Source: Candidatus Kuenenia hertensis
GTDB taxonomy: Bacteria; Planctomycetota; Brocadiia; Brocadiales; Brocadiaceae
Length of the DNA stretch: 64,000 nucleotides
Direction: 5' to 3'
NCBI GenBank assembly: GCA_021646465.1
Contig: SOET01000019.1
Location: forward strand, 1-64,000
This document shows, piece by piece, positions 26,705 to 34,831 of the stretch (positions are counted from its first letter, which is position 1; each line of letters opens with the position of its first letter). The position numbers were made by a program, and so were the translations under genes. The notes below the pieces were generated by a model. The model saw only the letters and a list, made by a program, of their open reading frames with translations, did not search any database and was not told where the DNA came from.

Positions 26705-26810
26705 CTACGTAATACCCAAAAGGTCGTTGGGTTTTTGCCTTTTAAAACCCAACCTAATTTATACTGCTATGATTGTTTGTATATGTATTCCCTTGTCAAC
26801 TTTAAATCAC

Positions 26811-26856
26811 AAAAAAGAAGAGACTTCTATGGAAAGATAGAAGTCTCTTCTTTCAA
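26811..26856 (-). terminator. Rho-independent terminator of the giant surface gene
   Basis: On the minus strand a 15-bp stem (GAAGAGACTTCTATC / GATAGAAGTCTCTTC-type, with a small loop) is followed by TTTTTTG, 25 bases after the stop of the surface-protein gene. Confidence 0.85.
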
Positions 26857-26881
26857 ATTACCAGATTAAGATATTGGATTC

Positions 26882-29800
26882 TTATTCTGCAAGAGATACA
26901 CTTACCTTTGGGCTGTTTACCCCTTTTATCTTAAACTTGATGGCTGCGGTTCCATTCTTTTTCTTTGCGGTGATAGTAAATGTTGCCTGACCGTTTGAAT
27001 CGGTCTTTTCACTGGAAGGCGTTACCTTAATCTTCTTCTTGCTCTTGCTGGAAAGCTTCCTCTTGACCTTTACGCCTTCGGCAGGACAACCATCATTATC
27101 GGTTACTGTAATGGTAACGTATTCACTATCACCCTTGGCCAACGTTAACTCAACCTGATCTGCCGAAGCAGTTGCAGCATCCGCTGGGTCCGGACATGCC
27201 TCTTCAATCAAAGTCACAGCCTTCATTGTTATGGGCGCCGTTACTGTTACATCAACTGTCTCAGATTCATAACCATCAGCGCTTACGGTAACCGTGTAAC
27301 TGCCCACGGCCAGGATAAACGCTGCTGCTCCTCCCGAATCAATTGTTCCTGATTCACCATCCACTGTTACATCAGCGTTTTCAATTGCAACGCCATTGCC
27401 ATCCAAAACCGAAACGACAAGCGTTGCAGTTAAAGCAGCAGGTGATGCTGTTGGCGAAGGCGCAGGAATTGTTGACGTTGGTGTTGATGTTGTCTCTTCC
27501 GCCAACTCAAAGTTTAGAATTTCCGTTTCACCACCCGCCACAGTCACATCTGTTACTGTTTCTGAAGTATAACCTGTAGCAGAAGCAGTAATAGTATAAC
27601 TTCCTTCAGGCATATCATTAATTTTATAGAATCTAGATGCGTCTGTCATGGTGGTATAAGCGTCCATATCAATTGATATCAATGCCCCATCAATTCCTGT
27701 TCCTGTATTCTCGTGCATAACAAATCCTGTTATCGAACAAGTTGAAACAGGAGATATTGTTGCTGCCGGTGTTATACCTGGCGTTGCCGTGGCTGTTGGG
27801 GTAGCAGCCGAAGTTGCGCTTACTGTCACTGTCGGTGTAGACGTTGGTGTTGGTAATGCCTCTTCATCAACCGCGGCAGTATCAGATACTACGGAAATAC
27901 CACCGTCCACGTCCGGATTGTCCGTGTGTGTTGCTGCCACCGTATCGCCAACTGTTGCTTTAATGCGGGTGTTTGACAGTGTATCACCGGCGCTCACTTC
28001 AATTGTACCAATGAAAGAACCGGTATCATTGCCTGTTTCTTTTAAAGACAAGGTCGTACCAGACGAATCAGTTGTTGATGTAATATTCACAGCTACATAA
28101 TTCTCGGAATGTATAGAAGTGTTCTTCTCCGGGTCATACAATGACACGGTCGTATTTCCTTCAATGGCAATGGAATCATCAACAATATCAATAATCGCAC
28201 CGAAATTTTTCGTACTTACCTGTGCCGTAATGTCTTCAGCAGGCGATACATCTTGATACGTTACTGTTATTAAACCATTTGCCACTGCCCGTATGGTAGG
28301 CGCATTCCCTGCGCTTGAATTAGCTCCCGTAGTGAATGTGCCTTGAAATGTGCCGGAATTTGTTGCCGTCTCTGTCATGAGGGCATTATGGCCGGAACCT
28401 CCTGTATTATCAGACGAGGATATTATTCTGACGCTGGAGGTATCCAAACTGCTGCTTGTTACATTCAAATCACTATCAATAACTGTTACGACAATAGTAT
28501 CGCCGCTTAGAAATGCTGTCTCTTTACTCAGAACAAGACTGGTGAGCGGTACTTCTATGGTAATCGGGTCGCTAGCCAGATAATTACCTGAGTTGTCTGC
28601 GGCATTTTCGTTTGGTGAATCATTATAAAATACATAAACAGAATCACCATTTGTTACCTTTAAAATATCGCTGCTATTTGTGGTGCTTGTTCCGCTTGAC
28701 AGTTTAAATGAGCCTTTAAATGTACCCGTGCTTTTATCTGTTTCTGTTAGCGTAAAATCGATGGTATTACCTTCGGATCCCAGACTGGCTGATGAATTTG
28801 GCATAGAGTTCAGTGTGCTTGCATATACAATTTTTGCCGTACCTCCGCTAAGACTGGTTGACAGACCTGAGGGTGTTCCCAAACCGTTTTCATTTGAAAG
28901 TGTTATTGCGGCAATGCCGCTTGAAGTAGAATCGGCCTCATACGTGTTTTGTTGGCTATAACCCGACGTGTTGAGGTCCTGATCTACCAGGGTAACGGTA
29001 ACCCATGTGTTTGGTCCGGTGGTTCCCGTTATGTCTGTTGAAAGCACCCCGGTGTTTGTAGTAAATGCAACATCAGATGTTGTAACGGCAAGCGTGTCAC
29101 CCCCAAGGTAAGCATTATCATCCCCTGTTGCATCGTTATAACGAATGCGATACGTTGCGCCGTAGTATCCTCCGATTGTGGCAGATCGGTCGTTTCCTAT
29201 GAGCTGAACCCACGTTTTATCCGGGTCGTACGCAGAAGAACATGAGAGTTTTGAGACCGATAAGGTTGTCGCACCGGGGCTTGCTACTTCAACAAACTCC
29301 TGGGTAGTTCCATCAAACACCCTGACTACTGAACCCGTCCCTATTAATATAGATACATCCCCTGACAGATTTCCATCGGGGAAAAATAACGTAGAAGTGC
29401 CGGTAAAATCACTGATAACATTTGTTACCGAAAGAGACGTATTGGTCGTTAACCGTATCGTTTTATAGTTAAAGCCAACGTATGTAGTAAATGTGCTTGA
29501 ATTGACAGACGTTTCGGTGATAGGAACAGAGATCCAATGCGTGCCGTCAGGTGATATTTCTACCGAATTATCCAGCCCATCCAGGGTTGCGATAAAAGAT
29601 GCCGTTGTTGCTGTAGTAAGAAAATCGTCTGCATCAGACGAGGAACCATTTACAAGCGGGACAGTACTTATCGTTTGCGTATCCAGGCTAAAGGTGATGC
29701 TGCCAGAAGAAAGAGGGTTACCGAATGTATCTGCTAGCGAAGTCGGTACCATCCATACATAGGTGTTATCAGTGTTTGAAATTCTGATAGATTGTGTGCC

Positions 29801-31102
29801 CACAGAAAAACCATCCTGATGAGATACGCTGACTTTCTTGTATGAAGAAGAATAATTTGTTATCGTTAAATGATCTCCCCTCCTGTTGGTGGTTGTACCG
29901 CTCCATAAAACGGTTTCCTTGCTGGAAGTGCTCGTATTCAAATTATTGTCTACAACAGTGATTTTGAGGGAATCATTAATATCCGCAGAGGTACTGCCTG
30001 CCTCTAATGTTCCTGTTACACCGGAGAGGCCATATGCGGCAGTTGCTGTAACTGTACCGGATGTCCCGCTGGTGGTAAATTCATCCAGATAAGATACCTT
30101 CAATGTATCCCCTTCCCGCGCACCTACCAGTTGAAAGGAATCAAGACTTACCGTAATAGACCCGCCGTTCCCATTGGTAAATATTTCCCCTTCAGTAAGG
30201 CCATTCGCAACAGTATCTGTCCCTTTAAATGCACTGATTGCGACTAAACAATAGTTATTTCCATCGATTAATTTTATCAGGCTATTGTTTATGGTAACAC
30301 TCGAATCGTCAAATGCGCAGGTATTCGTTCCCACTGCTACCGCCCTGCTTATACTCAGGCTTGATGTGCCGTAATTCGTGCCAAAAGTAGTTGTTACGCC
30401 GGTATCCTGCTTATATGCAAACGAGGCAGTTCCCACGCCTGACGCAACAGTTGCCGTACCGCTGTATACAAGCCCCAGGCTGCCGGATGCGTTCACCTCT
30501 ATTATCTGAAACGTGACGCCGGGGCCATTAACCAGATCACCCAGGGTTACCTCGTCACCAGTGTAACTGGATGTTGAGCTTGACCCTGCAAGCACATTAG
30601 TTTTCAAATCGGATGAATTCACGGTAGTGCTTGTACCGAAGACCTTCCCGCTTGCGGCGAAAATGCCGGTATTATTTCCTGTTTCTATCAGCATAATATT
30701 TCTGGATACGAGCGAGACGCCATTTGTAAGCGTTGTGCCTGTCGTTTGATCAATAACTTCGATTTGTACCCTTGAAGATGCTGTTCCGGGAAAACCTGAT
30801 AATGATGCAGAGTTATCCGCAAATCCGATTACATCTTTTGTAGCAGGATTCAGATTTTCATCCTGATCCGTAAGACTTATGATAACATTGGAAGCTGACA
30901 GAGAATTTGTTGTAACCGGGCTTACGGAACCTGGTTGAAAGCTGAAGGAACCGCTGTTAAAGCTGACAGGTGCTGTATCCAGTGTAGAGCCACCATAGAG
31001 AAGCTCTAACGTAGTCCCGGATGTTATAGTAATATCTCCATCGGCGCCCAAAGTAGCATCACCGCCTATATTGGCAGATAGTTCCTTTAAATTTAACCCC
31101 AC
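26882..31102 (-). CDS. Giant beta-repeat surface protein, main part (frameshifted)
   Basis: This 1406-codon frame is the body of an exported protein whose first 138 codons are in another frame. The homologous frame really extends up to about 31190 ('LFPIGASSGYGEDYHTGSHN'). It is Ser/Thr/Gly-rich and beta-predicted. Two motifs recur: an acidic 'D-x-D/N-L-N' type (VVDNNLNTS, LVDQDLNTS, VIDSDLNVT) and an 'ET(G)xxTGxFxG' type (ETGNNTGIF, ETDKSTGTFKG, ETGNDTGSFIG). After Pro/Thr/Ala linkers come two carboxypeptidase-regulatory-like domains ('SYTITASATGYTSETVTDVT', 'SYTVTVSADGYESETVDVTV') and a final Ig-like (Big_1-type) domain. Such repeats are seen in S-layer and adhesion proteins; an S-layer or cell-surface role is inferred. 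No sortase or PEP-CTERM tail is present. Confidence 0.75.
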   Translation of the reverse strand: MGLNLKELSANIGGDATLGADGDITITSGTTLELLYGGSTLDTAPVSFNSGSFSFQPGSVSPVTTNSLSASNVIISLTDQDENLNPATKDVIGFADNSASLSGFPGTASSRVQIEVIDQTTGTTLTNGVSLVSRNIMLIETGNNTGIFAASGKVFGTSTTVNSSDLKTNVLAGSSSTSSYTGDEVTLGDLVNGPGVTFQIIEVNASGSLGLVYSGTATVASGVGTASFAYKQDTGVTTTFGTNYGTSSLSISRAVAVGTNTCAFDDSSVTINNSLIKLIDGNNYCLVAISAFKGTDTVANGLTEGEIFTNGNGGSITVSLDSFQLVGAREGDTLKVSYLDEFTTSGTSGTVTATAAYGLSGVTGTLEAGSTSADINDSLKITVVDNNLNTSTSSKETVLWSGTTTNRRGDHLTITNYSSSYKKVSVSHQDGFSVGTQSIRISNTDNTYVWMVPTSLADTFGNPLSSGSITFSLDTQTISTVPLVNGSSSDADDFLTTATTASFIATLDGLDNSVEISPDGTHWISVPITETSVNSSTFTTYVGFNYKTIRLTTNTSLSVTNVISDFTGTSTLFFPDGNLSGDVSILIGTGSVVRVFDGTTQEFVEVASPGATTLSVSKLSCSSAYDPDKTWVQLIGNDRSATIGGYYGATYRIRYNDATGDDNAYLGGDTLAVTTSDVAFTTNTGVLSTDITGTTGPNTWVTVTLVDQDLNTSGYSQQNTYEADSTSSGIAAITLSNENGLGTPSGLSTSLSGGTAKIVYASTLNSMPNSSASLGSEGNTIDFTLTETDKSTGTFKGSFKLSSGTSTTNSSDILKVTNGDSVYVFYNDSPNENAADNSGNYLASDPITIEVPLTSLVLSKETAFLSGDTIVVTVIDSDLNVTSSSLDTSSVRIISSSDNTGGSGHNALMTETATNSGTFQGTFTTGANSSAGNAPTIRAVANGLITVTYQDVSPAEDITAQVSTKNFGAIIDIVDDSIAIEGNTTVSLYDPEKNTSIHSENYVAVNITSTTDSSGTTLSLKETGNDTGSFIGTIEVSAGDTLSNTRIKATVGDTVAATHTDNPDVDGGISVVSDTAAVDEEALPTPTSTPTVTVSATSAATPTATATPGITPAATISPVSTCSITGFVMHENTGTGIDGALISIDMDAYTTMTDASRFYKINDMPEGSYTITASATGYTSETVTDVTVAGGETEILNFELAEETTSTPTSTIPAPSPTASPAALTATLVVSVLDGNGVAIENADVTVDGESGTIDSGGAAAFILAVGSYTVTVSADGYESETVDVTVTAPITMKAVTLIEEACPDPADAATASADQVELTLAKGDSEYVTITVTDNDGCPAEGVKVKRKLSSKSKKKIKVTPSSEKTDSNGQATFTITAKKKNGTAAIKFKIKGVNSPKVSVSLAE

Positions 31103-31509
31103 AACACCGGCGCCAAGCGTCGGGTAATTGTGACTGCCGGTATGATAATCCTCACCATACCCTGAGCTTGCGCCAATCGGAAATAGCGTGGGTGTGTGGA
31201 GCCGGTACTCGTAAAGACACTGGTGGTGCCGCCTGTTTCCTTTAATATAAAGGTTGACTCATAGGAACCTGCCTTAATCGTTACCGTTACAGTGTCCTGG
31301 TTTGAGGTTGTGTTTCCAGCAGAATCGGTTACAGAAATCCAGGCCCGGTCATAATCCTGGGAATCATTCATGGATGGTAAATATTGTTGTCTGTCAAAGC
31401 TTCCTGTCGCTCCAAAAGCACCAGGAATAATGCCTATAGACACTAAAAATAAACCGGCGACGAAAACGGCAATTTTTTTTGCGCCTTTTATTCGATTTTC
31501 CATATACAC
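31093..31509 (-). CDS. Giant surface protein, N-terminal part (frameshifted)
   Basis: This holds the signal peptide ('IAVFVAGLFLVSIGIIPGAFGA', cleavage about residue 34) and the first beta repeat. The start is GTG at 31509 or ATG at 31503, with AAGGAG upstream. Up to 'TSVFTSTGSTHP' the frame is normal; then it reads nonsense and stops, while the other frame continues sensibly into the main part. The break lies in a CACACACCCACG tract at about 31181-31196. A cobalamin aptamer, a terminator and a short leader frame precede it, so expression should fall when B12 is plentiful. Confidence 0.75.
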   Translation of the reverse strand: MYMENRIKGAKKIAVFVAGLFLVSIGIIPGAFGATGSFDRQQYLPSMNDSQDYDRAWISVTDSAGNTTSNQDTVTVTIKAGSYESTFILKETGGTTSVFTSTGSTHPRYFRLAQAQGMVRIIIPAVTITRRLAPVLWG

Positions 31510-31572
31510 TAATACTCCTTTTTAAACTGTCAACATTTAACGTAATTTCTGAAAATTTATATTCACGTAAAA

Positions 31573-31611
31573 TAAAAAAAGCCCGTTTCTTCTCAAAAGA
31601 AGAAGCGGGCT
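31573..31611 (-). terminator. Attenuator terminator of cobalamin riboswitch 1
   Basis: On the minus strand the stem GCCCGCTTCTTC / GAAGAAACGGGC is followed by TTTTTTTAT. It lies between aptamer 1 and the surface gene and is nearly the same as the terminator before btuB. Confidence 0.9.
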
Positions 31612-31631
31612 TCCAGGGTATAATACACCAT
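31593..31631 (-). CDS. Possible 12-aa leader peptide in riboswitch 1
   Basis: AAAGGAGGTGA (31637-31647) is followed 8 bases after its GGAGG core by ATG and the frame MVYYTLEARFFF-stop. The stop sits in the loop of the terminator, so a translating ribosome would cover its 5' arm. The peptide itself is not conserved in the second riboswitch, so the ribosome site may instead be a structural element. Confidence 0.35.
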   Translation of the reverse strand: MVYYTLEARFFF

Positions 31632-31677
31632 CGCTTTCACCTCCTTTAACTCGAAGAAGTTTGAAGAAAAAACACTA

Positions 31678-31876
31678 CAGGCAGGTCTTCTGACTCACGG
31701 GTCATCCTACTGGCTGCACCTTCCCGGAAATTCATTTAAACCGTTTAAATGAATCTCCAGTGGTATTTGCAACGTTCGTCACCGAATACAGCGGCGGTAC
31801 CGTTCCCTTTTTCCCGTTAAAATAAGGAAATGGGATTCCCTTTTTTCCCCGAAATGGTATCGGGGGTACCTGTATG
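31678..31876 (-). promoter_or_regulatory. Cobalamin riboswitch aptamer 1
   Basis: Read on the minus strand it shows the family's conserved blocks in order: ACAGGT (P1), AAAAGGGAA, GGTACCGCCGCTGTA, ACCACTGG, TTCCGGGAAGGTG, GGATGA and GAGTCAGAAGACCTGCC. The ends pair as TACAGG / CCTGTA. It controls the giant surface protein through the downstream terminator. Confidence 0.95.
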
Positions 31877-32007
31877 TATTAAATTTTGATCATGCTATTT
31901 TTACATTTTTATCTCCGTAAAATTTGACGTAATTTCAATGCTTAGACGGAGTTCATACTGTGCCTGCGAATGTGCTCAGTATGACATTTCAAATTATTAT
32001 AAAGTTA
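31877..32007. other. Gap between DUF2149-like gene and aptamer 1
   Basis: This AT-rich stretch shows no convincing promoter or gene. Transcripts from the exb/tonB unit could run into aptamer 1, since no terminator follows the DUF2149-like gene. Confidence 0.4.
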
Positions 32008-32355
32008 CTAATTTCCCGGCACATAGATTACCCTTCCGTCTCTTAGTTTGTAAGCTGTTCCCAAGCGGGTGCCTTCTCCCTGCAACTTCCTGTCGGTAAC
32101 CTTTTCCACCTTTATTTGCTTCCCTTTTTTTGTAACGACCTCCATGGGAGCATTTTCTTTTTTCCTGACCATTGTAATTTCCGTCTCAGGGGAAAGAAAA
32201 TCGAGCAGGCTGAATGCGCTTATAAGCGCACCGATGAGACCTACAATAAAGACTAATCCAACATCAAATAAATTGGCGACGCCGGACATGGGATCTTCCT
32301 TGTGCAGGTCAATGTCTTTACCGAGTACTCGTCGTCTTTTTTTCAAATATCTCAT
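32008..32355 (-). CDS. DUF2149-like membrane protein
   Basis: The start is taken at ATG 32355 ('MRYLKKRRRVLGKDIDLHKE') with AAGGA about 10 bases before it; this overlaps the preceding TolQ-like gene by 38 bases. The 115-residue protein has 'DPMSGVANLFDVGLVFIVGL' leading into one membrane helix (about 28-50), then a basic/charged periplasmic-type tail ending in 'GTAYKLRDGRVIYVPG'. The pattern 'D-P-x-S-G-x-A-N-L-F-D' is that of DUF2149, an ExbD-like family that pairs with a MotA/TolQ-type protein beside CobN-like genes. It is probably the partner of the 32318 gene in a second proton-driven motor. Family call from memory of the motif. Confidence 0.7.
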   Translation of the reverse strand: MRYLKKRRRVLGKDIDLHKEDPMSGVANLFDVGLVFIVGLIGALISAFSLLDFLSPETEITMVRKKENAPMEVVTKKGKQIKVEKVTDRKLQGEGTRLGTAYKLRDGRVIYVPGN

Positions 32356-32983
32356 ATTGCATGATTCCTTCCGTAAAATATTCCAGGTTTCTGATATCTT
32401 CATTCACCCATCTGTTCTTTAAGAGAGAAAGCACATAGGCAACAATCCCTATTGCCAGTCCGACAACGGTAGTGGTAAAAGCGATAATGAGATTGCTTGA
32501 TAACTTTTCCAGATCACCCTGTGCCAGCGCTGACAATGCAGGGCCCATGGGGATGATTGTCCCCATCAAACCAAGGGTGGGGCCCACTCTGATTAAGAGC
32601 CGAAGTTTATCCACTTCCTTTGTCATTTTTTGTTCCGTATCCTGTAATACGTATTCAATATCCATTTCACTGCCGCCATTCTCTTTTTTCAATTCAGCAG
32701 AGAGCTTGTTCATATATTCCCTGAAATACATGGGCATTTTCAGCATTTCCGGCATGTGTGGATCATTTTGCTGCTGCATATTTTCCAAGGGCTTCAGCAC
32801 AAATGCATCAATACGCTCTTTTACACCTTGTTTGCCGGGCTGCTTTTTCCGTTCGTATATTTCGAAAATAAAGCCGCCAAGGGTTATGATTAACCAGACA
32901 AAAAGTCCAAGCAGGCAGATCATGACCGGGTAGAGCATGACCGACGAAAAGATTAAAAAAATATCTTGTAAAAAGTTTATCAT
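32318..32983 (-). CDS. Second MotA/TolQ/ExbB-like proton channel protein
   Basis: This 221-residue protein has membrane helices at about 8-35, 125-150 and 165-185. The conserved channel part reads 'LLIRVGPTLGLMGTIIPMGP' and 'IIAFTTTVVGLAIGIVAYVL', as in TolQ/ExbB/MotA. It differs from the ExbB at 34223 in the large cytoplasmic loop (about 40-110, Met-, Glu- and Gln-rich). It overlaps the DUF2149-like gene, suggesting obligate pairing. Two TolQ-type channels in one cluster imply two force-transducing units: one for TonB, the other for an unknown partner, perhaps the membrane-anchored CobN-like protein. Confidence 0.8.
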   Translation of the reverse strand: MINFLQDIFLIFSSVMLYPVMICLLGLFVWLIITLGGFIFEIYERKKQPGKQGVKERIDAFVLKPLENMQQQNDPHMPEMLKMPMYFREYMNKLSAELKKENGGSEMDIEYVLQDTEQKMTKEVDKLRLLIRVGPTLGLMGTIIPMGPALSALAQGDLEKLSSNLIIAFTTTVVGLAIGIVAYVLSLLKNRWVNEDIRNLEYFTEGIMQYEIFEKKTTSTR

Positions 32984-32991
32984 GTCTTATC

Positions 32992-33822
32992 TCATTCCTC
33001 CTGATTTTCTATTTTAAACCTGAATACGATTTCTTTTGTCCCGTTTACTTTTACTCCGAATCTTTCAGCAGGAGTAAATTTTGCTTTTTTTAAAGATTCT
33101 ATAGCTGACTCGTCCAGCTTTGAACATCCGGCTGTTTTTACAATTTGTATATCAGTGCATTTTCCTTCTTTGCTGATAACTGCCCTGAGGACACACACAC
33201 CCTCACAGCCTTTTTTTCTGCAACTGTTCGGATATCTTGGCTTTTTAACATCCATAATGCCTGGGTTCTGTATTCCTTTTGTCAGCATGTCAGCAATTAT
33301 TTCTTTTGATGGAACTGCATCTTCTTTTGCCTGTGCTGCGGGATCAGGTATTGTTTTCTTTCTGGCAACAGCATCGTTAGTGATTTTATTTTCATCCGGC
33401 TGCTTAGGCACCTCCCTGCTCTTCTTCTGGTCTGTCTTTGTTGTATTTTGCGGTACATCCTGAGCAGGTTCATTCCGTTCGGCAATAGCATGGTCTTTTG
33501 TCAGCATATCTTCTTTCACTACCGGATGCTCCGATATACCGGTTTCTTCTGTTTTTACTGCCGGCTCCGGCAACTCCTGTACTTCCGTCTCAACAAACGC
33601 TTCCGGTTCGTTCTCCGAATTATCTGCAAGGTCATTTACCACCTCACCTTCATCATCGGGTTTTTTCTGCTCATGACTCTGGACGGAGGCAACAAGTTTC
33701 ATCTGGATAGCAGATTCACCGTGTTTAAAATGAACCTCCGGAGGTTTATACAGGGTATTTCCGAGTGTAAAAGCAGCTATATGAATAGCAATTGCCAGAA
33801 AAAATGGTATTAACATCCTCAT
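32992..33822 (-). CDS. tonB: TonB-like energy transducer, Cys-rich C-terminus
   Basis: This 276-residue protein has an N-terminal membrane anchor ('MLIPFFLAIAIHIAAFTL'), a long Glu/Pro/Lys-rich periplasm-spanning linker (about 45-190) and a C-terminal TonB domain starting 'NPGIMDVKKPRYPNSCRKKG'. The C-terminal domain has five Cys ('NSCRKKGCEGVC', 'GKC', 'AGC') where ordinary TonB domains have none, so disulfides or metal binding are possible. It lies 4 bases into the end of exbD (ATGA-type overlap), with the second TolQ-like gene 8 bases downstream. It should power the BtuB-like receptor at 39724. Confidence 0.88.
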   Translation of the reverse strand: MRMLIPFFLAIAIHIAAFTLGNTLYKPPEVHFKHGESAIQMKLVASVQSHEQKKPDDEGEVVNDLADNSENEPEAFVETEVQELPEPAVKTEETGISEHPVVKEDMLTKDHAIAERNEPAQDVPQNTTKTDQKKSREVPKQPDENKITNDAVARKKTIPDPAAQAKEDAVPSKEIIADMLTKGIQNPGIMDVKKPRYPNSCRKKGCEGVCVLRAVISKEGKCTDIQIVKTAGCSKLDESAIESLKKAKFTPAERFGVKVNGTKEIVFRFKIENQEE

Positions 33823-34226
33823 GGTTTTTTCTTTGTCACGAAATGAATTTCCTCAATGCCATGAGCCTGCAATACGTCCAGCACTTCTATGGCAGTGCCC
33901 AGGTTCGCCTTTTCGTCTCCATTTACGAAGATTTTTTGATCGGGTATTTGCTCCCTCCTCTCTTTCACCTTTCGGGGCAGTTCACTGATCTCCACCTTTT
34001 CTTTGTTCAGGAAGATTTCATTCTCCGAATTTATCGAAATGGAAAGATAGTCCTCATGATGTACTGTTCCCGTATGCGCCTGTGGCACATTAACATTGAT
34101 TCCCCTTTGAATGGTCATCGATAACATGGCATAAATAAAAAAGACCAGAAGGAGGAACACGATATCAATTAAAGGAATCATTTCGATTCGCGCCTTCTTC
34201 TTTTCAAACCCCGTGCTTAATTTCAT
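33819..34226 (-). CDS. exbD: ExbD/TolR-family proton-channel subunit
   Basis: This 135-residue protein has a single membrane helix with the essential Asp in 'RIEMIPLIDIVFLLLVFFIY' (Asp23), then a periplasmic domain ('KIFVNGDEKANLGTAIEVLD', 'LQAHGIEEIHFVTKK'). This is the normal layout of ExbD. It overlaps the exbB stop by 4 bases (ATGA) and the tonB start by 4 bases, so exbB-exbD-tonB is a coupled unit. Confidence 0.92.
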   Translation of the reverse strand: MKLSTGFEKKKARIEMIPLIDIVFLLLVFFIYAMLSMTIQRGINVNVPQAHTGTVHHEDYLSISINSENEIFLNKEKVEISELPRKVKERREQIPDQKIFVNGDEKANLGTAIEVLDVLQAHGIEEIHFVTKKKP

Positions 34227-34831
34227 TTTGCATTTGTCCTTTTCTGATAGAGAATTTCAAGGCTCGTAATATATTTTTCCATATTACGCGTGGCTTTTTC
34301 CACACAGGATACAAAATAGTTGTAAGGGATTATGGTAAACAGCGCAATGGTCAGCCCCGCAGCAGTGGTAATCAGCGCCTGCGCTATCCCGCCGGTAACT
34401 GATTTTGGATCCTCGATTCCCATTTCTCCCAGCATATCAAAGGATTGGATAATACCGATAACGGTCCCTAAAATCCCCAGGAGGGGCGCCATGGTAATAA
34501 TCGTGTCAAGAACGCCAAGCCCTCTTCTCATTCTGTTTATCTCATCTCCTGCTGCCAGTTCCAGTGCGTTGATCATGGAAAATTCGATATGGGCCAATCC
34601 GTTACAAATAACACGGACGATATGGTCTTTTGAACCCTTGCCAAGTTCTAATGCCTCATGATAATTCCCATTTTCAGCTTCCTTCATAATACTATTCAGC
34701 AACTTACTATTCAGCGCCCTCTTTTCTCTCATCCAGAAAAATAACCGTTCCAGGGAAAAGGCCACTGAAATAACCGAACAAATGAGCAGCGGGTACATAA
34801 TGAATCCGCCTTTTTGAAAGAGTTCAAACAT
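34223..34831 (-). CDS. exbB: ExbB/TolQ-family proton-channel subunit
   Basis: This 202-residue protein has three membrane helices (about 10-30, 105-130 and 148-175). The conserved parts are 'LDTIITMAPLLGILGTVIGI' and 'GIAQALITTAAGLTIALFTI', the channel-lining TolQ/ExbB segments. With ExbD it forms the proton-driven motor for TonB. An AAGGAAA site precedes the ATG. It starts the exbB-exbD-tonB unit, 800 bases downstream of the cobN-like gene; no aptamer was seen directly in front, so it may have its own promoter or depend on read-through. Confidence 0.92.
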   Translation of the reverse strand: MFELFQKGGFIMYPLLICSVISVAFSLERLFFWMREKRALNSKLLNSIMKEAENGNYHEALELGKGSKDHIVRVICNGLAHIEFSMINALELAAGDEINRMRRGLGVLDTIITMAPLLGILGTVIGIIQSFDMLGEMGIEDPKSVTGGIAQALITTAAGLTIALFTIIPYNYFVSCVEKATRNMEKYITSLEILYQKRTNAK

